Source: Chrysopilus asiliformis | Lineage: Eukaryota; Arthropoda; Insecta; Diptera; Rhagionidae | DNA length: 64,000 nt | Direction: 5' to 3' | Assembly (NCBI GenBank): GCA_964034945.1 | Contig: OZ035961.1 | Coordinates: forward strand, 30,158,184 to 30,222,183 | The notes under the pieces: model-generated | Database searches by the model: none | The model's input: only the letters and a program-made list of their open reading frames with translations | What the model was told of the DNA's origin: nothing | Shown here: one piece after another, positions 32,852-44,484 of the stretch | Layout: the number at the start of each line of letters is the position of its first letter | How positions within the stretch are numbered: the first letter of the stretch is position 1 | Program-made: the position numbers and the translations under genes

Positions 32852-33562
32852 TTAACGCGCTTTTGAGAAAAAATGCATATAACCAGATTCGAAACAAATA
32901 AAAATTCCTGTATTTTTACGTATCTTTAACGGTTCTCAAGATGTTTGAAAAAATATTATCTTGTAAATATATTTTCCGAAAGTAAATATTGCAGAGGAAA
33001 GTTTTGTGTTGATCACCACTGATATTTTTTAAAGAAATGTCAAGCGATTTTTCAAATCTTCGGGTTACCGACATGGTCTTTGTTATAAAAATTTCAGGCA
33101 AAAATTTAATCCTCTCAACCCGTAAAATTTTTTTAATGATTTATTCAATTTTATATAGAAATTTATAACCACAAATTCATTAGGTAGAAATTTATAACCA
33201 CAAAAGCTAATTTTCTTCTGTAAAAATTTTTTTTTTTTCACAAAAAAAATCCAATTAGCGTAACCAAAATATTTCATATATGTATTAATAAGCAGATTTA
33301 TTATTATTAAGTTATTTAAGATATTTCATCATAGCATATACTTTCATGTTAAATGATTTAATTTAAATTTACACTTTCGTCACTAGTATTTCAATTACCT
33401 TTTAAATTCAATGAAAATCCTTCACTTTTCGAAAAAAAAACAAATTTCACTTTACAGAAATCCTTTTAACTTTAAATATTGATAAGATATGAATAAATCC
33501 ACTTTTAATGTACGTCTATGTTCAGAATTTTTGTTGAAAGTGAATCACTTACGAAATTCCTT

Positions 33563-33796
33563 CTATGTGACGAGATATAAGTTTTCCATAGTCCAATTAA
33601 AAAGTTCCTCAATAAAATATCTCACATGGGCCTGGATGTGATGCAAGCATTCGACATCCTTTTGAATACTGAAAAAGCAAGTAAATCCCATCTTACAACT
33701 TTGGCAAACAAAAGATGTCGCCGTGCAATCCATATTAAAACCGGGCACGTCGATCGTTATGCAGCTTGTGAGAAGTAGAAGAAGGATTTCATCCAC
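33563..33796 (-). CDS. Unassigned Cys/His-rich short frame, possible exon
   Basis: 77 residues, MDEILLLLLTSC at the start, then CTATSFVCQSCKMGFTCF and ECLHHIQAHVRYFIEELFNW. A C-x2-C pair followed 17 residues later by H and by a further H four residues on recalls a zinc finger, but the spacing is not canonical C2H2. GC content over about 33640-34010 is higher than in the surrounding DNA. A good donor (GTAAGT at 33552-33547) lies ten bases past the stop, and a pyrimidine-rich AG precedes CTGCATAACG near 33765. It could be a small gene, a 5' exon carrying an upstream frame, or chance. Confidence 0.25.
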   Translation of the reverse strand: MDEILLLLLTSCITIDVPGFNMDCTATSFVCQSCKMGFTCFFSIQKDVECLHHIQAHVRYFIEELFNWTMENLYLVT

Positions 33797-35089
33797 ACGA
33801 CCGACACATCACCAGGACATCATTTGGCAGAAAAAAAACTTTGGTCGACGGGGTGGTAAAAGGGTGAGCCGGGTGCGCATTGAAAAGGAGCACTGCACGA
33901 AATTGGTAGCTAAAAGCCTGCAAGTGTTGTAAGCCCTGGCTTAAGGTTGAATCAGTTCAATATTGGCTTTGTTACGGTGAGGGCTGAGTTGAGAATGAAA
34001 AAACCGCATGTTATATTTGGGGTTGCGAGGGTTACACCAGAGTTGTACAATAGAATTACAACGTTACAACATTTAGTACAAACATCTATCAATCTATGGC
34101 TGTATCTATGGCTTGATATTACCTTTTGGAACGTAATTTATTTCCCTTCATATTATATGAGTTTGTACAATTTATGTATAGACATGTTTATCTATGTTGA
34201 CGCGTGCACGTTCAATATATTTAATAGGGAGCAGCTACCCTTCAAAATAAGGAACTTGTATTATCATTACTTGGGTTAACGAACAAACGAGGTAAGTAAC
34301 CCATTCCAAAACGTCGTCGATCGTTTCGTTCCGTCTTAGCAGGTCAAAGGAAATTACCGGAGGGTTGATTTGTGTGGTTTCGGGTTTGCCGTTTTCTTAA
34401 AGTTGCGTAAATCAAAAACAATTGTGTAAAATTTTTAAATGCTCTCATTTCTTTCAGTTACTTTAAGTGTTTTTTTTTTGTGATCAAGACAAATAAAGAA
34501 AAAAATCACTTAACTCCCCAAGGATGGAGAATATCTAAAGAATGAAGTGCAAAGTCGAAAAGGTCTGCCTTTTTTTCTACAAATACATTTGAAATGTTAT
34601 GCAATTGATATCTTTGTTCTTTCAATTGTTAAAGCTAAAAAGTGAACACAGTCCTTACCACTTTAGTTTTGTATCTGCAAAAGAAATCACCTTCAAACAA
34701 GAAGAAAAATCCATCTGATCCTAGAAAGCGTTATACTTAGTTCATTTTGTTAGTTGAAAACCAACTAACAAAGGATAGTGAAAGCAATTGAGAGAGAATA
34801 TCGATTTACTTTGGTCCTTTTGATAGAACTAGACAGGATTCCAATTGAGAATTGCTGATACTATGGTCTCTTTGTTGTCTACGAACCCCAAATAGACACA
34901 GGCTAAATCGTACGAGGATTTTAATCGCTTCCGGAAAGTAGTCCAAATTTTCCTTCCGTTTTCCTGCACCTTCAAGAAATTCACTTTGAGTTTATGTTTC
35001 TGGTCGTAGAAAATTGTTTTTTTTATGATATATCATATAGGAGTATATTAAATTTGGTATACCGTTTGTAACACATCGAACCAATCATC

Positions 35090-35350
35090 GGACACAAAAA
35101 TGAACTACACCAAGGTGTTAGGGATGACAAAAGATTTTGATTTCCTCATGTCTGTCCGTCTGCCCGCCCGTTCGCCCGCTCGTCCGCCTGTCTGTCCGTT
35201 AACACCATAACTTTTGAAAGGATTAAGCTAGAGACTTGAAATTTTGTACAGTTTCTGGTAAATGGCTAGGTTAAGTTCTTGAATGGACCAAATTGGACCA
35301 TTCTTTTCTCCCTCCTTCATACAACCGAAACAGTTCTTTCAAATTTTCTC
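35090..35350 (+). repeat. Dispersed repeat with GTCCGTCTGCC array, copy 2
   Basis: ACACAAAAATGAACTACACC, GGTGTTAGGGATGACAAAAG, a Tpy-rich CCGTCTG array, then CATAACTTTTGAAAGGATTA, same order as 28386-28740. Confidence 0.7.
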
Positions 35351-35791
35351 GAAAACTGCGTATCGTATCGAAAAATTTATAAAGATGAAATGTGTTTAGA
35401 ATAGGATTTCACATAACCGTTCCATACATCAAAATCCAATCGAATCACTGCTTCCCCCTCTGCTATACAAATGGATTTTTTTTAAATAAACATTTCGTCT
35501 GTCATCATATAGAGTGTTTGACGATTGGCTCCCGACAATTGTAGTTTTTCTTATGTTTTAGATTTTAGTTTTAGCAATTTTCCGAGTCGGACATATCGAT
35601 TATTGAATTTGTTTCCCGTAAAATTCCTGCAAGCTTCCCTGAAAGATTATATAATTTGTTTCGCCATAAAAAAATGTTTGAAGAAATTATGCGTCGAATA
35701 TCACATTTTCGTCGCCGTATATGAGTATCGAAATCATAACATTGAGTCTCGTATATCAAAACGTCTTATAACGAGGCATTTATAGAAGCCT

Positions 35792-35964
35792 GGAGTGTTA
35801 TTCCGTAACTTGTGTCAAGCGTTTGTTTCGAGTTAGAAGAAAAAGTGGTATTTGCTATCTCGGTTTCTCTCTGTCATTTATTTCGGTCAAAACAGAGACA
35901 GCGAATACTTCTTGTTCTTCTAACTCGAAACAAACGCTTGAAACAAGTTACGGAATATCACTCC
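35792..35964. mobile_element. 173-bp fold-back MITE, complete copy
   Basis: Inverted arms GGAGTGTTATTCCGTAACTT...CGAGTTAGAAG and their complement, with a short centre around CTGTCATTTATTTCGGTC. A second, heavily interrupted copy starts at about 56607. Target duplication unclear. Confidence 0.8.
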
Positions 35965-36914
35965 TGTATTTTGAAACCTGTTCATTTTTTGTGGGCATCC
36001 TGAGAATTAAAATCCTTATTAAATCTTCTGTTGACCACTGAAGATTTGGGATCTTTTTTGACGACCGAAAGATTGAAGATACTCGGGAAATTTGCCTTGA
36101 CGTTATAAAAAGTTTTTTAAATGTTCTCCGAAAAACAGTTTTACTACAAGCTAGTGAAAATGGAAATTATCTCCTCAAATATTTGTTTTGGGTTTTTTTT
36201 TTTTGTAAAATCAAAGTACAGCATAACCTCTCTAATCGGGATACAAGTAGTGGCCTACAAACTTGAAATAGAAAAAAGTAACCATGTACCAGGTGTATAG
36301 GTTAATTCTCGCTGTTCACACATAGTTGGCGTTATCTACATCTTAAAATGAGCTAAAGTGGCGGACCTTTTTTTCCTTGAGAGGTGAATGACAACTGAAC
36401 AAAAATTAGTTGTCAATTGACTGTCTGGTAAACAACATCATTTTTTTAAAAAAGCAGTGAAAATATCGAATTTAGTGCCAGAAAAATGCGAAATGCGGAC
36501 AGCATTATTATTTTGTTACCATTTAAAGAAAACTGCAGCTGAATCTCATCGAATTGTGACTGGGGACGAAAAGTGGATATTTTTCGAGAACCCGAATCGC
36601 AAAAAAATCATGGGTCGATCAAGGCCAACCATCAACATCGATTGCAATGCCGAATCGCTTCGGAAAGAAGACAATGCTCTGTGTTTGGTGGGATCAGGAG
36701 AGTGTGATCTATTATGAGCTACTCAAACCTGGTGAAACGGTTAACACAGCAACTACCGACAACAACACATCGATTTAAACCACGCACTGCTCAAGAAACG
36801 GCCACAATATCAAAAAAAGGCAACGCAAGATGATTTTGCTCCATGAAAATCCTAAAAACCGGTTCGCGAGACGTTGGAAGCACTCAGCTGGGAAGTGCTA
36901 GCCCATGCGGCTTA

Positions 36915-38488
36915 AAAGCTAAACAGAATGCGAGCGGCAACGGCAAGCGGCAACGGCAGCCCAACTAACAATTTTCGTCTCATAAGACTCTACTAGAGTC
37001 TTTTGAGAGTATTCATACAGAGCTATTTCACCCTTGTAGAATGCTACAACTGTTTTATGAGTGGCTCATGAGGCTTAAATGGCGCACTTATGAGAACTTT
37101 TTTTTATCTTATAACAAAACATCAGTTCTTTTTGTAAGAGTCACGAAAGTCTCACAAGAACACTATTTGAATTCTAATGAGAGTTTATTGATATTCTCAT
37201 AAAACTTTCATAACAAGTACTTTATGCTTTGCTAAAAAGAGAAGAGTATATAAAAATATCTAGCCGGTTTTATTTTTGAAGAGTTAAAGTATTTTTTTAA
37301 AGAGTAAAAGTTATTTTTGAAGTGTTTAGTTATTTTCGGATCCGAGTTATGTCTACGTTTGCGTCTGATAATATTGTTTTAGAATTTCATATGACATAGA
37401 TTTTAAATTCTATTTTTTCGGATATATAGGCAAAAATTATATGGGGAATGCAATTTTATTGATAATATAACTTATTTTACTTCGAAAAAACGCGAAACCC
37501 CTCGAAAAAATCGAAAATGTGAGATATTTTAAAAATCAGAAATATAATATATACAAATTAAATTTTTAATATAATTGATCAAACTGTTTCAATTGTTTTA
37601 ATGCGTTTTTGTTTTTAAAGAAAATAGCTTTTTGCAGTGTTTTTAGGTCCTAATTTACATATATAAGCTGTTTTTAGAATTTCAAAGTTTTACTGTCAAA
37701 AAAGATCAAGGGAAAATATGGCGATTGTTGACGAAGATTTATTTTAAGAATAAAATTCTACTAATAAGAACATAAGCTCGCGTTATGCGAGTTTAACTCT
37801 TTTCTGTCTCATATGAGCATTTTAACAAGTATTTTTATACTTAAACTTTTACAGGCGCGTTTTTATGAGAATCATACGAATTAACTGCTCATAACATTTT
37901 TATTTAAGATTTAAACTCTTTAAGTGTTAAAACTTTATAAAAAATATACAATGAGAACATAAGTTTTTAAAGGCTCGCTACAAGAGTTCAAAAATCGCCT
38001 TGCTATAAGCGTAAAAGATTCAGTAGCTCTAGTAGCGTCATACTCTTATAAAAAGAACGCTATCAGAAAAAATTAGAGTGTCATTACAAGAACTATGTTA
38101 TGAGAGTATCCAGTGTGTTAAGAAAGTTTAATGAGAAGATTTCAAAATTCGTAAGAGTTTTGGTCTGGAGAGTTTGTTAGTTGGGAGGCCGACTTGACAC
38201 AATGAGAAGCGTCAACGGCGGGCGTCATTTTCTGTCAAATGTGAGCATAGGCAGATAGTAGTGCCGCTCGTTGTGAAAATTGTAAATACTTTAGCATAGA
38301 TAGTAGCGCCAAAAGTCGTCAGTTTTGTAACTAAAAATTTGCCGCAGCGGCACTTTTTGGACTTGGTTCAAACTCAGCGGCGACGGCGCCGTTGCCGTCG
38401 TCATTCTGTCAGCCTCAATTGCGCTCCATTGGTTTAAAAAAAAATGACGCGGACGCCCGCCGTTGCCGCTCGCATTCCGTTTAGCTTT
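36915..38488. mobile_element. TTA-flanked element inside the mariner relic
   Basis: TTA at 36912-36914 and 38489-38491. Inverted ends start AAAGCTAAACAGAATGCGAG and continue CGGCAACGGC. The interior is mostly another element (36960-38185). No coding capacity of its own. Confidence 0.82.
36960..38185. mobile_element. Third-level element with CCCAACTAACAA ends
   Basis: 12-bp inverted ends CCCAACTAACAA, with many internal CTCATAAGA/TCTTATGAG-like motifs on both halves. Flanks do not show a convincing target duplication, so the superfamily is unknown. No frame above 60 codons. Confidence 0.55.
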
Positions 38489-39835
38489 TTACTCACCAGA
38501 CTTGGCCCCTTCCGACTACCATTTGTTTTCATCGATGGGCCACGCGCTTAAGGACCAGCACTTCAAAACAGCCGGGGAAGTGGAAAAATGGGTCGATGAA
38601 TGGTTTTCCTTCAAACCACAGGATTTTTTTTTTGGCGAGGCATCCACAAATTGTCAGAGAGGTGGAGAAAATGTGTAGCTACCCAAATAGCATTTTAGGC
38701 AGCAAATATGATGTTTATCCCCATAGTTCGTCACCATGCAGATCACGGCGATAAGCAATTTATGTAGAAAACACGTCCTTAGTCGTGCGTATGAGACGCG
38801 CAACGACACACATAGTGGGGAACACTTTTCTGCGGTTTGCTACGTCGCAATTATAACGACAGGGACGTAATTAGTTGCCTCATACGCGAGCGTCATCTGA
38901 CGGCATTATATCACACAATTACACAAATCATCGAGCGGGTTTTCTTTCTCCCTCGAATGCTTGCTAGTAAACAGAGATGAACAAATAAAAACGTAAGCAG
39001 AAGACGAACGAGAAAAATCTAATGGCGACAAATTAATGGAAACTTTTGTGGAGTGTTATTTTATAATGGACTTTTCTTCCGGTTGCATGTCGTGATTTTA
39101 ATTGCCATTAAAATTTTTCGACAATATTGGATCTGAAATTTAAACAGATTTTAATATCGAATTATTTTGTTTTTAATCAAAAATTTCTTTAATTTTATTT
39201 TATCGGTAAAATTTTTTTTTCTTTTGCAATGAAATTTTGATGCCAATAAAATTATGCTGTTTCAAAAATGTATGCTATCCACTTTTTATGCAATATCCTT
39301 CAGTCATTCGCCTGAAATAAGAAATTTAATTCTCGAAACGAAATCGTTTCCATCAAATGTCAGTGAGAAATATGGCGGCTGAAGGCATCAATTTTTTTTG
39401 GTGTTTCTCAGACGGGGAGCTTTAATGAAACTTTAGTGGTAGCAGTTTCGTCACTTTTTCCATCACACGCTTCTTCAAAATTAAACTGACGTTCAGGCTC
39501 CACAGCCAATCACTATTTCGGCCCGAAAACCATCAAATGCTGCTCTATCGCCGCAGGATTTTCATGAAGCGAATGTTGCCCCAAAGATCGTGCTCGTCAC
39601 TTCTTTCGCTTCTTTTACGCGGATGTGAATTATAGGTGTAAATTTTTAATCCCGATTGTGTAAATTTCTACTCTTTCAAGTCGCAAAGAACAAATCTCAT
39701 GTTCCCGTACTTTTCGATGCTGTTTGGGTAGCGATGGAAAATACTTTGAACAAAGGATTTTTGGTTTGGTTTCTCTCCTCAAAAAATGTCTTTCCTTTCA
39801 TTAAAAAAACAGCGAGAATTAACCTATACACCTGG

Positions 39836-40467
39836 TATATAAACCGATAAAAAACTTAAAAAAAGATTTTTCTTGCAGTAGTTCAAAAGATCACACGAAA
39901 GGGTTAATACCTTGTTGTAAGAAAGGTGTAAGAAAGGTAAAAACTGATTGTCAGTATCAATTATGGGCTATTTCGAACTTCATTCAGTTCTAGTAAATTT
40001 GAAATTTGAATTTGAATTTGGATGTAGGCATCAGATCAAGGGGTAAAAAAATAATTTCAAACTTCTTTTAAGTTACAAAATGTTAATTTATCAATTTTAC
40101 GTACCAAAGTAATGATAAATTTCGATAATAATCAAAATAATATTTCTTATTTAAATGTTTTAAAATAAATTAAAACGTTTAAATAAGAAATATTGTTTCG
40201 ATTATTATCCGACATTGTCACAAGTTTCCAAATTCCAACCGAAAATTAAAAACTTATTTAATTTAATAGCTTCAATTTTATTTAATTGTCGCCACAGTGA
40301 ATAAACTAAGTTATAACAACCAATTTTCTCACATTTAACATGTCTATCTAATTAGTTGTCATTATAATTGAAAAATTGAACAACTTGAACCCACCTTAAA
40401 ATGTGCGACACTTGTCGAAGAATATTAATAACGCCACGTCTAAATATTTTTGTGTTTGTCTATTATA
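39836..40467. other. AT-rich DNA with one strong hairpin
   Basis: No gene. 40124-40209 can fold into a hairpin with arms of about 38 bp (GATAATAATC...TTTCTTATTTAAATGTTTTAA and complement). Confidence 0.55.
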
Positions 40468-41760
40468 ACACATGGATCAATAAGTCCCGAGACTAACCCA
40501 GAGATGACGCTCGTAGTAAACCAGTAACCACGTCTTTCTAGAGTACTAACCTTTGCTTGAAACGTGTCAAAATTTTAAGTCGATCGGACCAGAAACAGCT
40601 GAGTTATCGAGGTTGGAGTAAAGTCGTTTTGTAGTTTGTTTAAAAAATGGAAAAAACCGAGTTTCGTGTTCTGATAAAACATTGTTTTTTAATGGGTAAA
40701 AACACCGTGCAAGCGAAACAATGGATTGAAAAATGTTACCCGGACTCTTGTCCATCAAAAGCAACGATTTGTCGGTGGTTTGCCGAGTTTAAACGTGGTC
40801 GTACCGACACAAATGACGCGGAACGCTCGGGTAGACCTGTGGAAGCCGTTACACCGGAAAATGTGAGTGAAGTGACAAAAATTATAATGAAAGATCGTAA
40901 AGTGAAGCTCCGTGAGATTGCTGAGATAACACAGATATCATATGGAAGTGCATTTACTATCCTTCATGAAAAATTGAGCATGAAAAAGGTTTTTTCCAAG
41001 TGGGTGCCGCGATTGCTTTCGATGGAACAAAAACAGCAACGAGTCGATGATTCAGAAAGCTGTTTATCGCTATTTACTCGCAATAAAAAAGATTTCTTGC
41101 GTCGTTACGTGTCCATGGACGAAACATGGATACATCACTACACTCCAGAGTCGAAGCGGCAGTCATCTGAGTGGCGCACAGCTGGCGAAAGCCGTCCGAA
41201 GCGTCCGAAAACGCAGCAGTCAGCTGGCAAAGTCATGGCGTCAGTTTTTTGGGATACGCATGGCGTGATTTTCATTGACTACCTCGAAAAAGGTAAATCG
41301 ATCAACAGTGATTATTATATTGACTTGCTGGTGCGTTTGAAGGAGGAAATCGCAAAAAAACGACCGCACATGCAGAGAAAAAAAATCCTTTTTCACCAAG
41401 ACATTGCACCCTGCCACAAGTCGATGAAAACAATGGCAAAATTGAACGAATTGGGCTTTCATCTGCTTCCCCACCCCCCATACTCGCCAGATTTAGCCCC
41501 CAGTGACTACTGGCCCTTTGCTGATCTTAAAAAAATGCTCCAGGGAAAAAGATTTGGCTCAAATGAGGAGGTCATCGCTGAAACTGAAGCTTATTTTGAA
41601 GCGAAAGATAATTTTTTTTATAAACATGGTATTGAAAAATTGGAAAAGCGTTGGAACGATTGTATCACCCTAAAAGGTGATTATATTGATGAATAAAAAA
41701 AAATTTTGCAAAAAAAATGTTGTTTTCATTGTTAGTCTCGGGACTTATTGATCCATGTGT
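40468..41760 (+). mobile_element. Apparently intact mariner element
   Basis: 1293 bp with TA on both sides (40466-40467, 41761-41762). The first 30 bases (ACACATGGATCAATAAGTCC...) are a perfect inverted match of the last 30. It encodes one unbroken transposase at 40647-41696. No insertions or frameshifts were seen. Probably one of the youngest insertions in the window. Confidence 0.96.
40647..41696 (+). CDS. Mariner transposase, full length (DD34D)
   Basis: 349 residues, normal mariner length. It would cut and paste the flanking mariner at TA sites. N-terminal helix-turn-helix DNA-binding region about residues 1-110; linker motif WVPRLLS at 119-125 (family WVPHEL); catalytic domain about 150-349. 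Catalytic acids: D158 in MDETW, D252 in HQDIAPCH and D287 in LAPSDYW, with 34 residues between the last two as expected for mariner. YSPDLAPSDY is intact. The only odd spot is Ile in HQDIAPCH, where Asn is common. The ATG is about 180 bp from the left end, as usual. Product nuclear by inference. Confidence 0.95.
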   Translation: MEKTEFRVLIKHCFLMGKNTVQAKQWIEKCYPDSCPSKATICRWFAEFKRGRTDTNDAERSGRPVEAVTPENVSEVTKIIMKDRKVKLREIAEITQISYGSAFTILHEKLSMKKVFSKWVPRLLSMEQKQQRVDDSESCLSLFTRNKKDFLRRYVSMDETWIHHYTPESKRQSSEWRTAGESRPKRPKTQQSAGKVMASVFWDTHGVIFIDYLEKGKSINSDYYIDLLVRLKEEIAKKRPHMQRKKILFHQDIAPCHKSMKTMAKLNELGFHLLPHPPYSPDLAPSDYWPFADLKKMLQGKRFGSNEEVIAETEAYFEAKDNFFYKHGIEKLEKRWNDCITLKGDYIDE

Positions 41761-41762
41761 TA

Positions 41763-43525
41763 TGAGTTGAACTATTATTATTTTCTTTACCCAGTGACAG
41801 CGAAAAATAAGTCCTTGAAAGGTAAGAATTTGATTTTGATTAATCGGTCTCTAAACAGCCATTGTTACCATATTCAATGTATACTCCATAAAATTGTCTT
41901 CTAATATCAATGAATAATATCGAAACCGAACGCTTATTACATCCGTTAACGTCGTTCAGCGTACAATAAACAGAATTTTTTTTGGGGGGTGGGGAAAAAA
42001 TGAAGAGGAATCGCACAACAATGGAACCTAACGAGGCAATTTTGACAATAATTTCATCTAATACAATTTATTATTTTTCAAGGGAGGACATGGCAATAAA
42101 GGGCTACCAACGCTATTAACATCCGCACAATAAAGTCACGTGGCCGCAATTTTCCTCTTACTCCAATCGGATACAATCAACAATGGAATTCAAGGCAACA
42201 ATAACGATTTAGTTTCAGACAAGGTAAGTTTGTTGTCGGGTGGTAGTCAAATTAAGTAATTAAGACAAAGTTAAATTATCTCTTGGGCGGCATCTTCTTC
42301 GGGGTTGATTTATATAGAAAGAATTTCGCTCTTAAAATTTATGCCGGCTCGTTACACTTTACACTTTAAAAAAAAAATTTCACAATGTCAAATTCACAAT
42401 AATTGGGGTTGCAACTAGAATGTGCTATGATGGTAGCGATGAACGGAAGCCTGGTAAGAGATGAAAAAAGGATAAAGCATCCATGATAGACTGGCTGGCT
42501 TCTGCTGGGGTAACATAAATGAGCAGTCAGTAACAGTAAAGACGACTCCCCCATGAAAATCGTTTGATGTGAAAATATTTCTCATCCTTGGAAGTCTATT
42601 TATATAGACTTTACTCGGGCTAAATCAACATCCCCCTATTTTGATGTTCATCTCATAGACCAAATCCCATCTCTTTCATTCCCCGGACAATTTCCTGATT
42701 ATTTGTATTTCGTATCAGAAAAACCATGTTTACTTTTCGTTAACGAAATGAACAAATGTTCGTTACATAAATTCGATTAAATATTCAAGGTAAAAAAAAT
42801 TCACCTTCCCACTAAGGAGTTTACTTTTCTTTTACTTTAATATAACTTTAATATATCGTAATTTCGCTTTCATTCCTCACAATTTTTGCTGTCTGTGAAG
42901 GGTAATTAACCATGCGTTTTTTTAAATTTTTAACAGGCAGATGTAGAAAATTGAAGAAATTTTGTGGCGATCCTCAAGCTTTTCTCTAACGTAAACCCAA
43001 TATATTTTCGTCCTTCACTTCATATTTATAAAATGTTTTAAAACCATAAAGAGCTATTAAAATTAAACGTCACATAAGAGGAGATTTTTGATTACCGCAC
43101 TGTTTTGCGTTAATTATCTCAGGCTTTTGATTATTATCAACAAAAAATATATATTTTATTTTTGGGATCTTCAGCTGCGGTTGAACGTGTGTTTTCAAAA
43201 ATTTCGACTCTGAAATCCATTTTCCTGTGAAGATCAATTGATTTCGATCTCTTTTTCAATTTTTTTAGGTAAAATTTTGATATTAAGCATATATTTTCAA
43301 AAGGAATGCATCTTCTTTTTCATCACCTTTTTTTTGGAAATCAAATATCTTTTTTTTTGTTCAAAAAGTGTTGGTAGGATTGGTTATAATGTAAAATTTT
43401 ATCGTATAAAATCACTTGAAAACTCTAAAACTTGAAATTTTTCATACATACGGCTTTTACCAAAAAATACATTACACCCAGAAATGAGAATAATTGAACC
43501 TTGCCCCTCCTCCACTCCCAATACA
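41763..43525. other. No gene seen
   Basis: AT-rich DNA. The frames at 42366-42554 and 43238-43435 show no domain. Confidence 0.45.
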
Positions 43526-43836
43526 AAAACAACAAAAGCTATAATTACCACTCTGGCAATTATTGGAGACCCGTATGGTGATATTCGTATCAAAATTCGA
43601 ACAGAGCTGTACCAAAATTCTACTTTGAAGTCAAACTTTCCAATAAGATTTTTTTAAATTTATTCCAATCGGATATTTATGTATGGGAGTTTTATGTAGA
43701 ATGATATCCTAAATAACTTTTGTTGTTCCACTTTTTTGATAAGATGCACCGTTTTTGAGATATTCACAAAAAACGTTTTCGTTCGTATGGGGGTCCCCTC
43801 TCCCTAATGGTCCATTTTTGCTCATTAACGAACTTA
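43526..43836 (+). repeat. Dispersed repeat (AACAAAAGCTATAATTACCA...), copy 1
   Basis: About 300 bp shared in the same orientation with 50902-51200, including CTGGCAATTATTG, ATTTATTCCAATCGGAT, TGATAAGATGCACCGTTTTT and TAATGGTCCATTTTTGC. Probably 3' non-coding sequence of a retroelement. Confidence 0.75.
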
Positions 43837-43904
43837 GCCTCGCATCTTACGAAAAACGAATCTGCGCAAAATTTCAAGTCTCTAGCTCAATCCGTGTGCA
43901 GCGC

Positions 43905-44075
43905 CACAGACAGATGGACGGACAGACGGACAGACGGACGGACGGACAGACGAACGGACAGGCAAAAATCAATTTTTCTGTGTGATGACGGGATCTTGGC
44001 GGGATCTTGGCGTTACAAACGGTAAGGCAAAGTCAATATACCCTTTGGTTTCACCATACGGGTATAAAGAAGTGC
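43905..44075 (-). repeat. GACAGACGGACG array with flanking repeat
   Basis: The (GACG/GACA) array at about 43909-43962 is preceded by AAATTTCAAGTCTCTAGCTC and followed by ACGGTAAGGCAAAGTCAATA and the ATACCC...GGGTAT block also seen at 668-698. The frames here are low complexity. Confidence 0.6.
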
Positions 44076-44183
44076 TTTTTTGTGATTTTCTCGAAAACGA
44101 TTCAGTTTTGTTTTAAATCGCAAAGACAAAAAGTGTTTGGATATGATTTTACACAATTCTTCCACACATTAAAATTCAATTAA

Positions 44184-44480
44184 CCCGTTCGGTACATGTT
44201 TTTTCTATGGGGGTTAAAAATACTCTATATACAAATTAATGATGTTTAAGCTATTAGTATTCATTTAAAACAAAAAAAAATTGAAAAAAAAAAATTAAAA
44301 ATTTTGATTTTTTTCAAATACGGCCACTGTGGTCCAGCTGTTTTACTCAAAAAATCAAAATTGGGTCCCAAATGCACTTAATTGTGCACTGAATGAGAAT
44401 AGAGTGTTGAAAATAAATAAGTAATAAGTAAATTCAGATTTTTAACTGCGTTGCCATATGGCATCAAAATACCGAACGGG
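44184..44480. mobile_element. piggyBac-like MITE (CCCGTTCGGTA ends)
   Basis: TTAA flanks at 44180-44183 and 44481-44484. Inverted ends CCCGTTCGGTA and TACCGAACGGG. 297 bp, non-coding. Confidence 0.82.
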
Positions 44481-44484
44481 TTAA

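Larger units (their letters stand above)
36457..38690 (+). pseudogene. Broken mariner (mauritiana-type) transposase
   Basis: Left part: RTALLFCYHLKKTAAESHR joins directly to [18 protein letters not shown], skipping about 130 residues of the usual protein; the catalytic Asp of GDEKW is present. A frameshift follows, after which the frame reads [20 protein letters not shown] and PGETVNTA before decaying. After the insertion at 36915-38488 the C-terminal part resumes: YSPDLAPSDYHLFSSMGHAL (third catalytic Asp), KWVDEWFSFKPQ and, one frame over, WRGIHKLSERWRKCVAT. Not functional. Confidence 0.88.
36289..39835 (+). mobile_element. Degenerate Mos1/mauritiana-type mariner with nested insertions
   Basis: Ends CCAGGTGTATAGGTTAATTC and its complement (about 28 bp) with TA flanks (36287-36288, 39836-39837). 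The CCAGGTGTA start is like Mos1. Transposase pieces lie at 36457-36900 and 38490-38690. The separating DNA is a 1.57 kb insertion (36915-38488), and roughly 38690-39800 looks like a further insertion whose limits I could not set. Confidence 0.88.
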
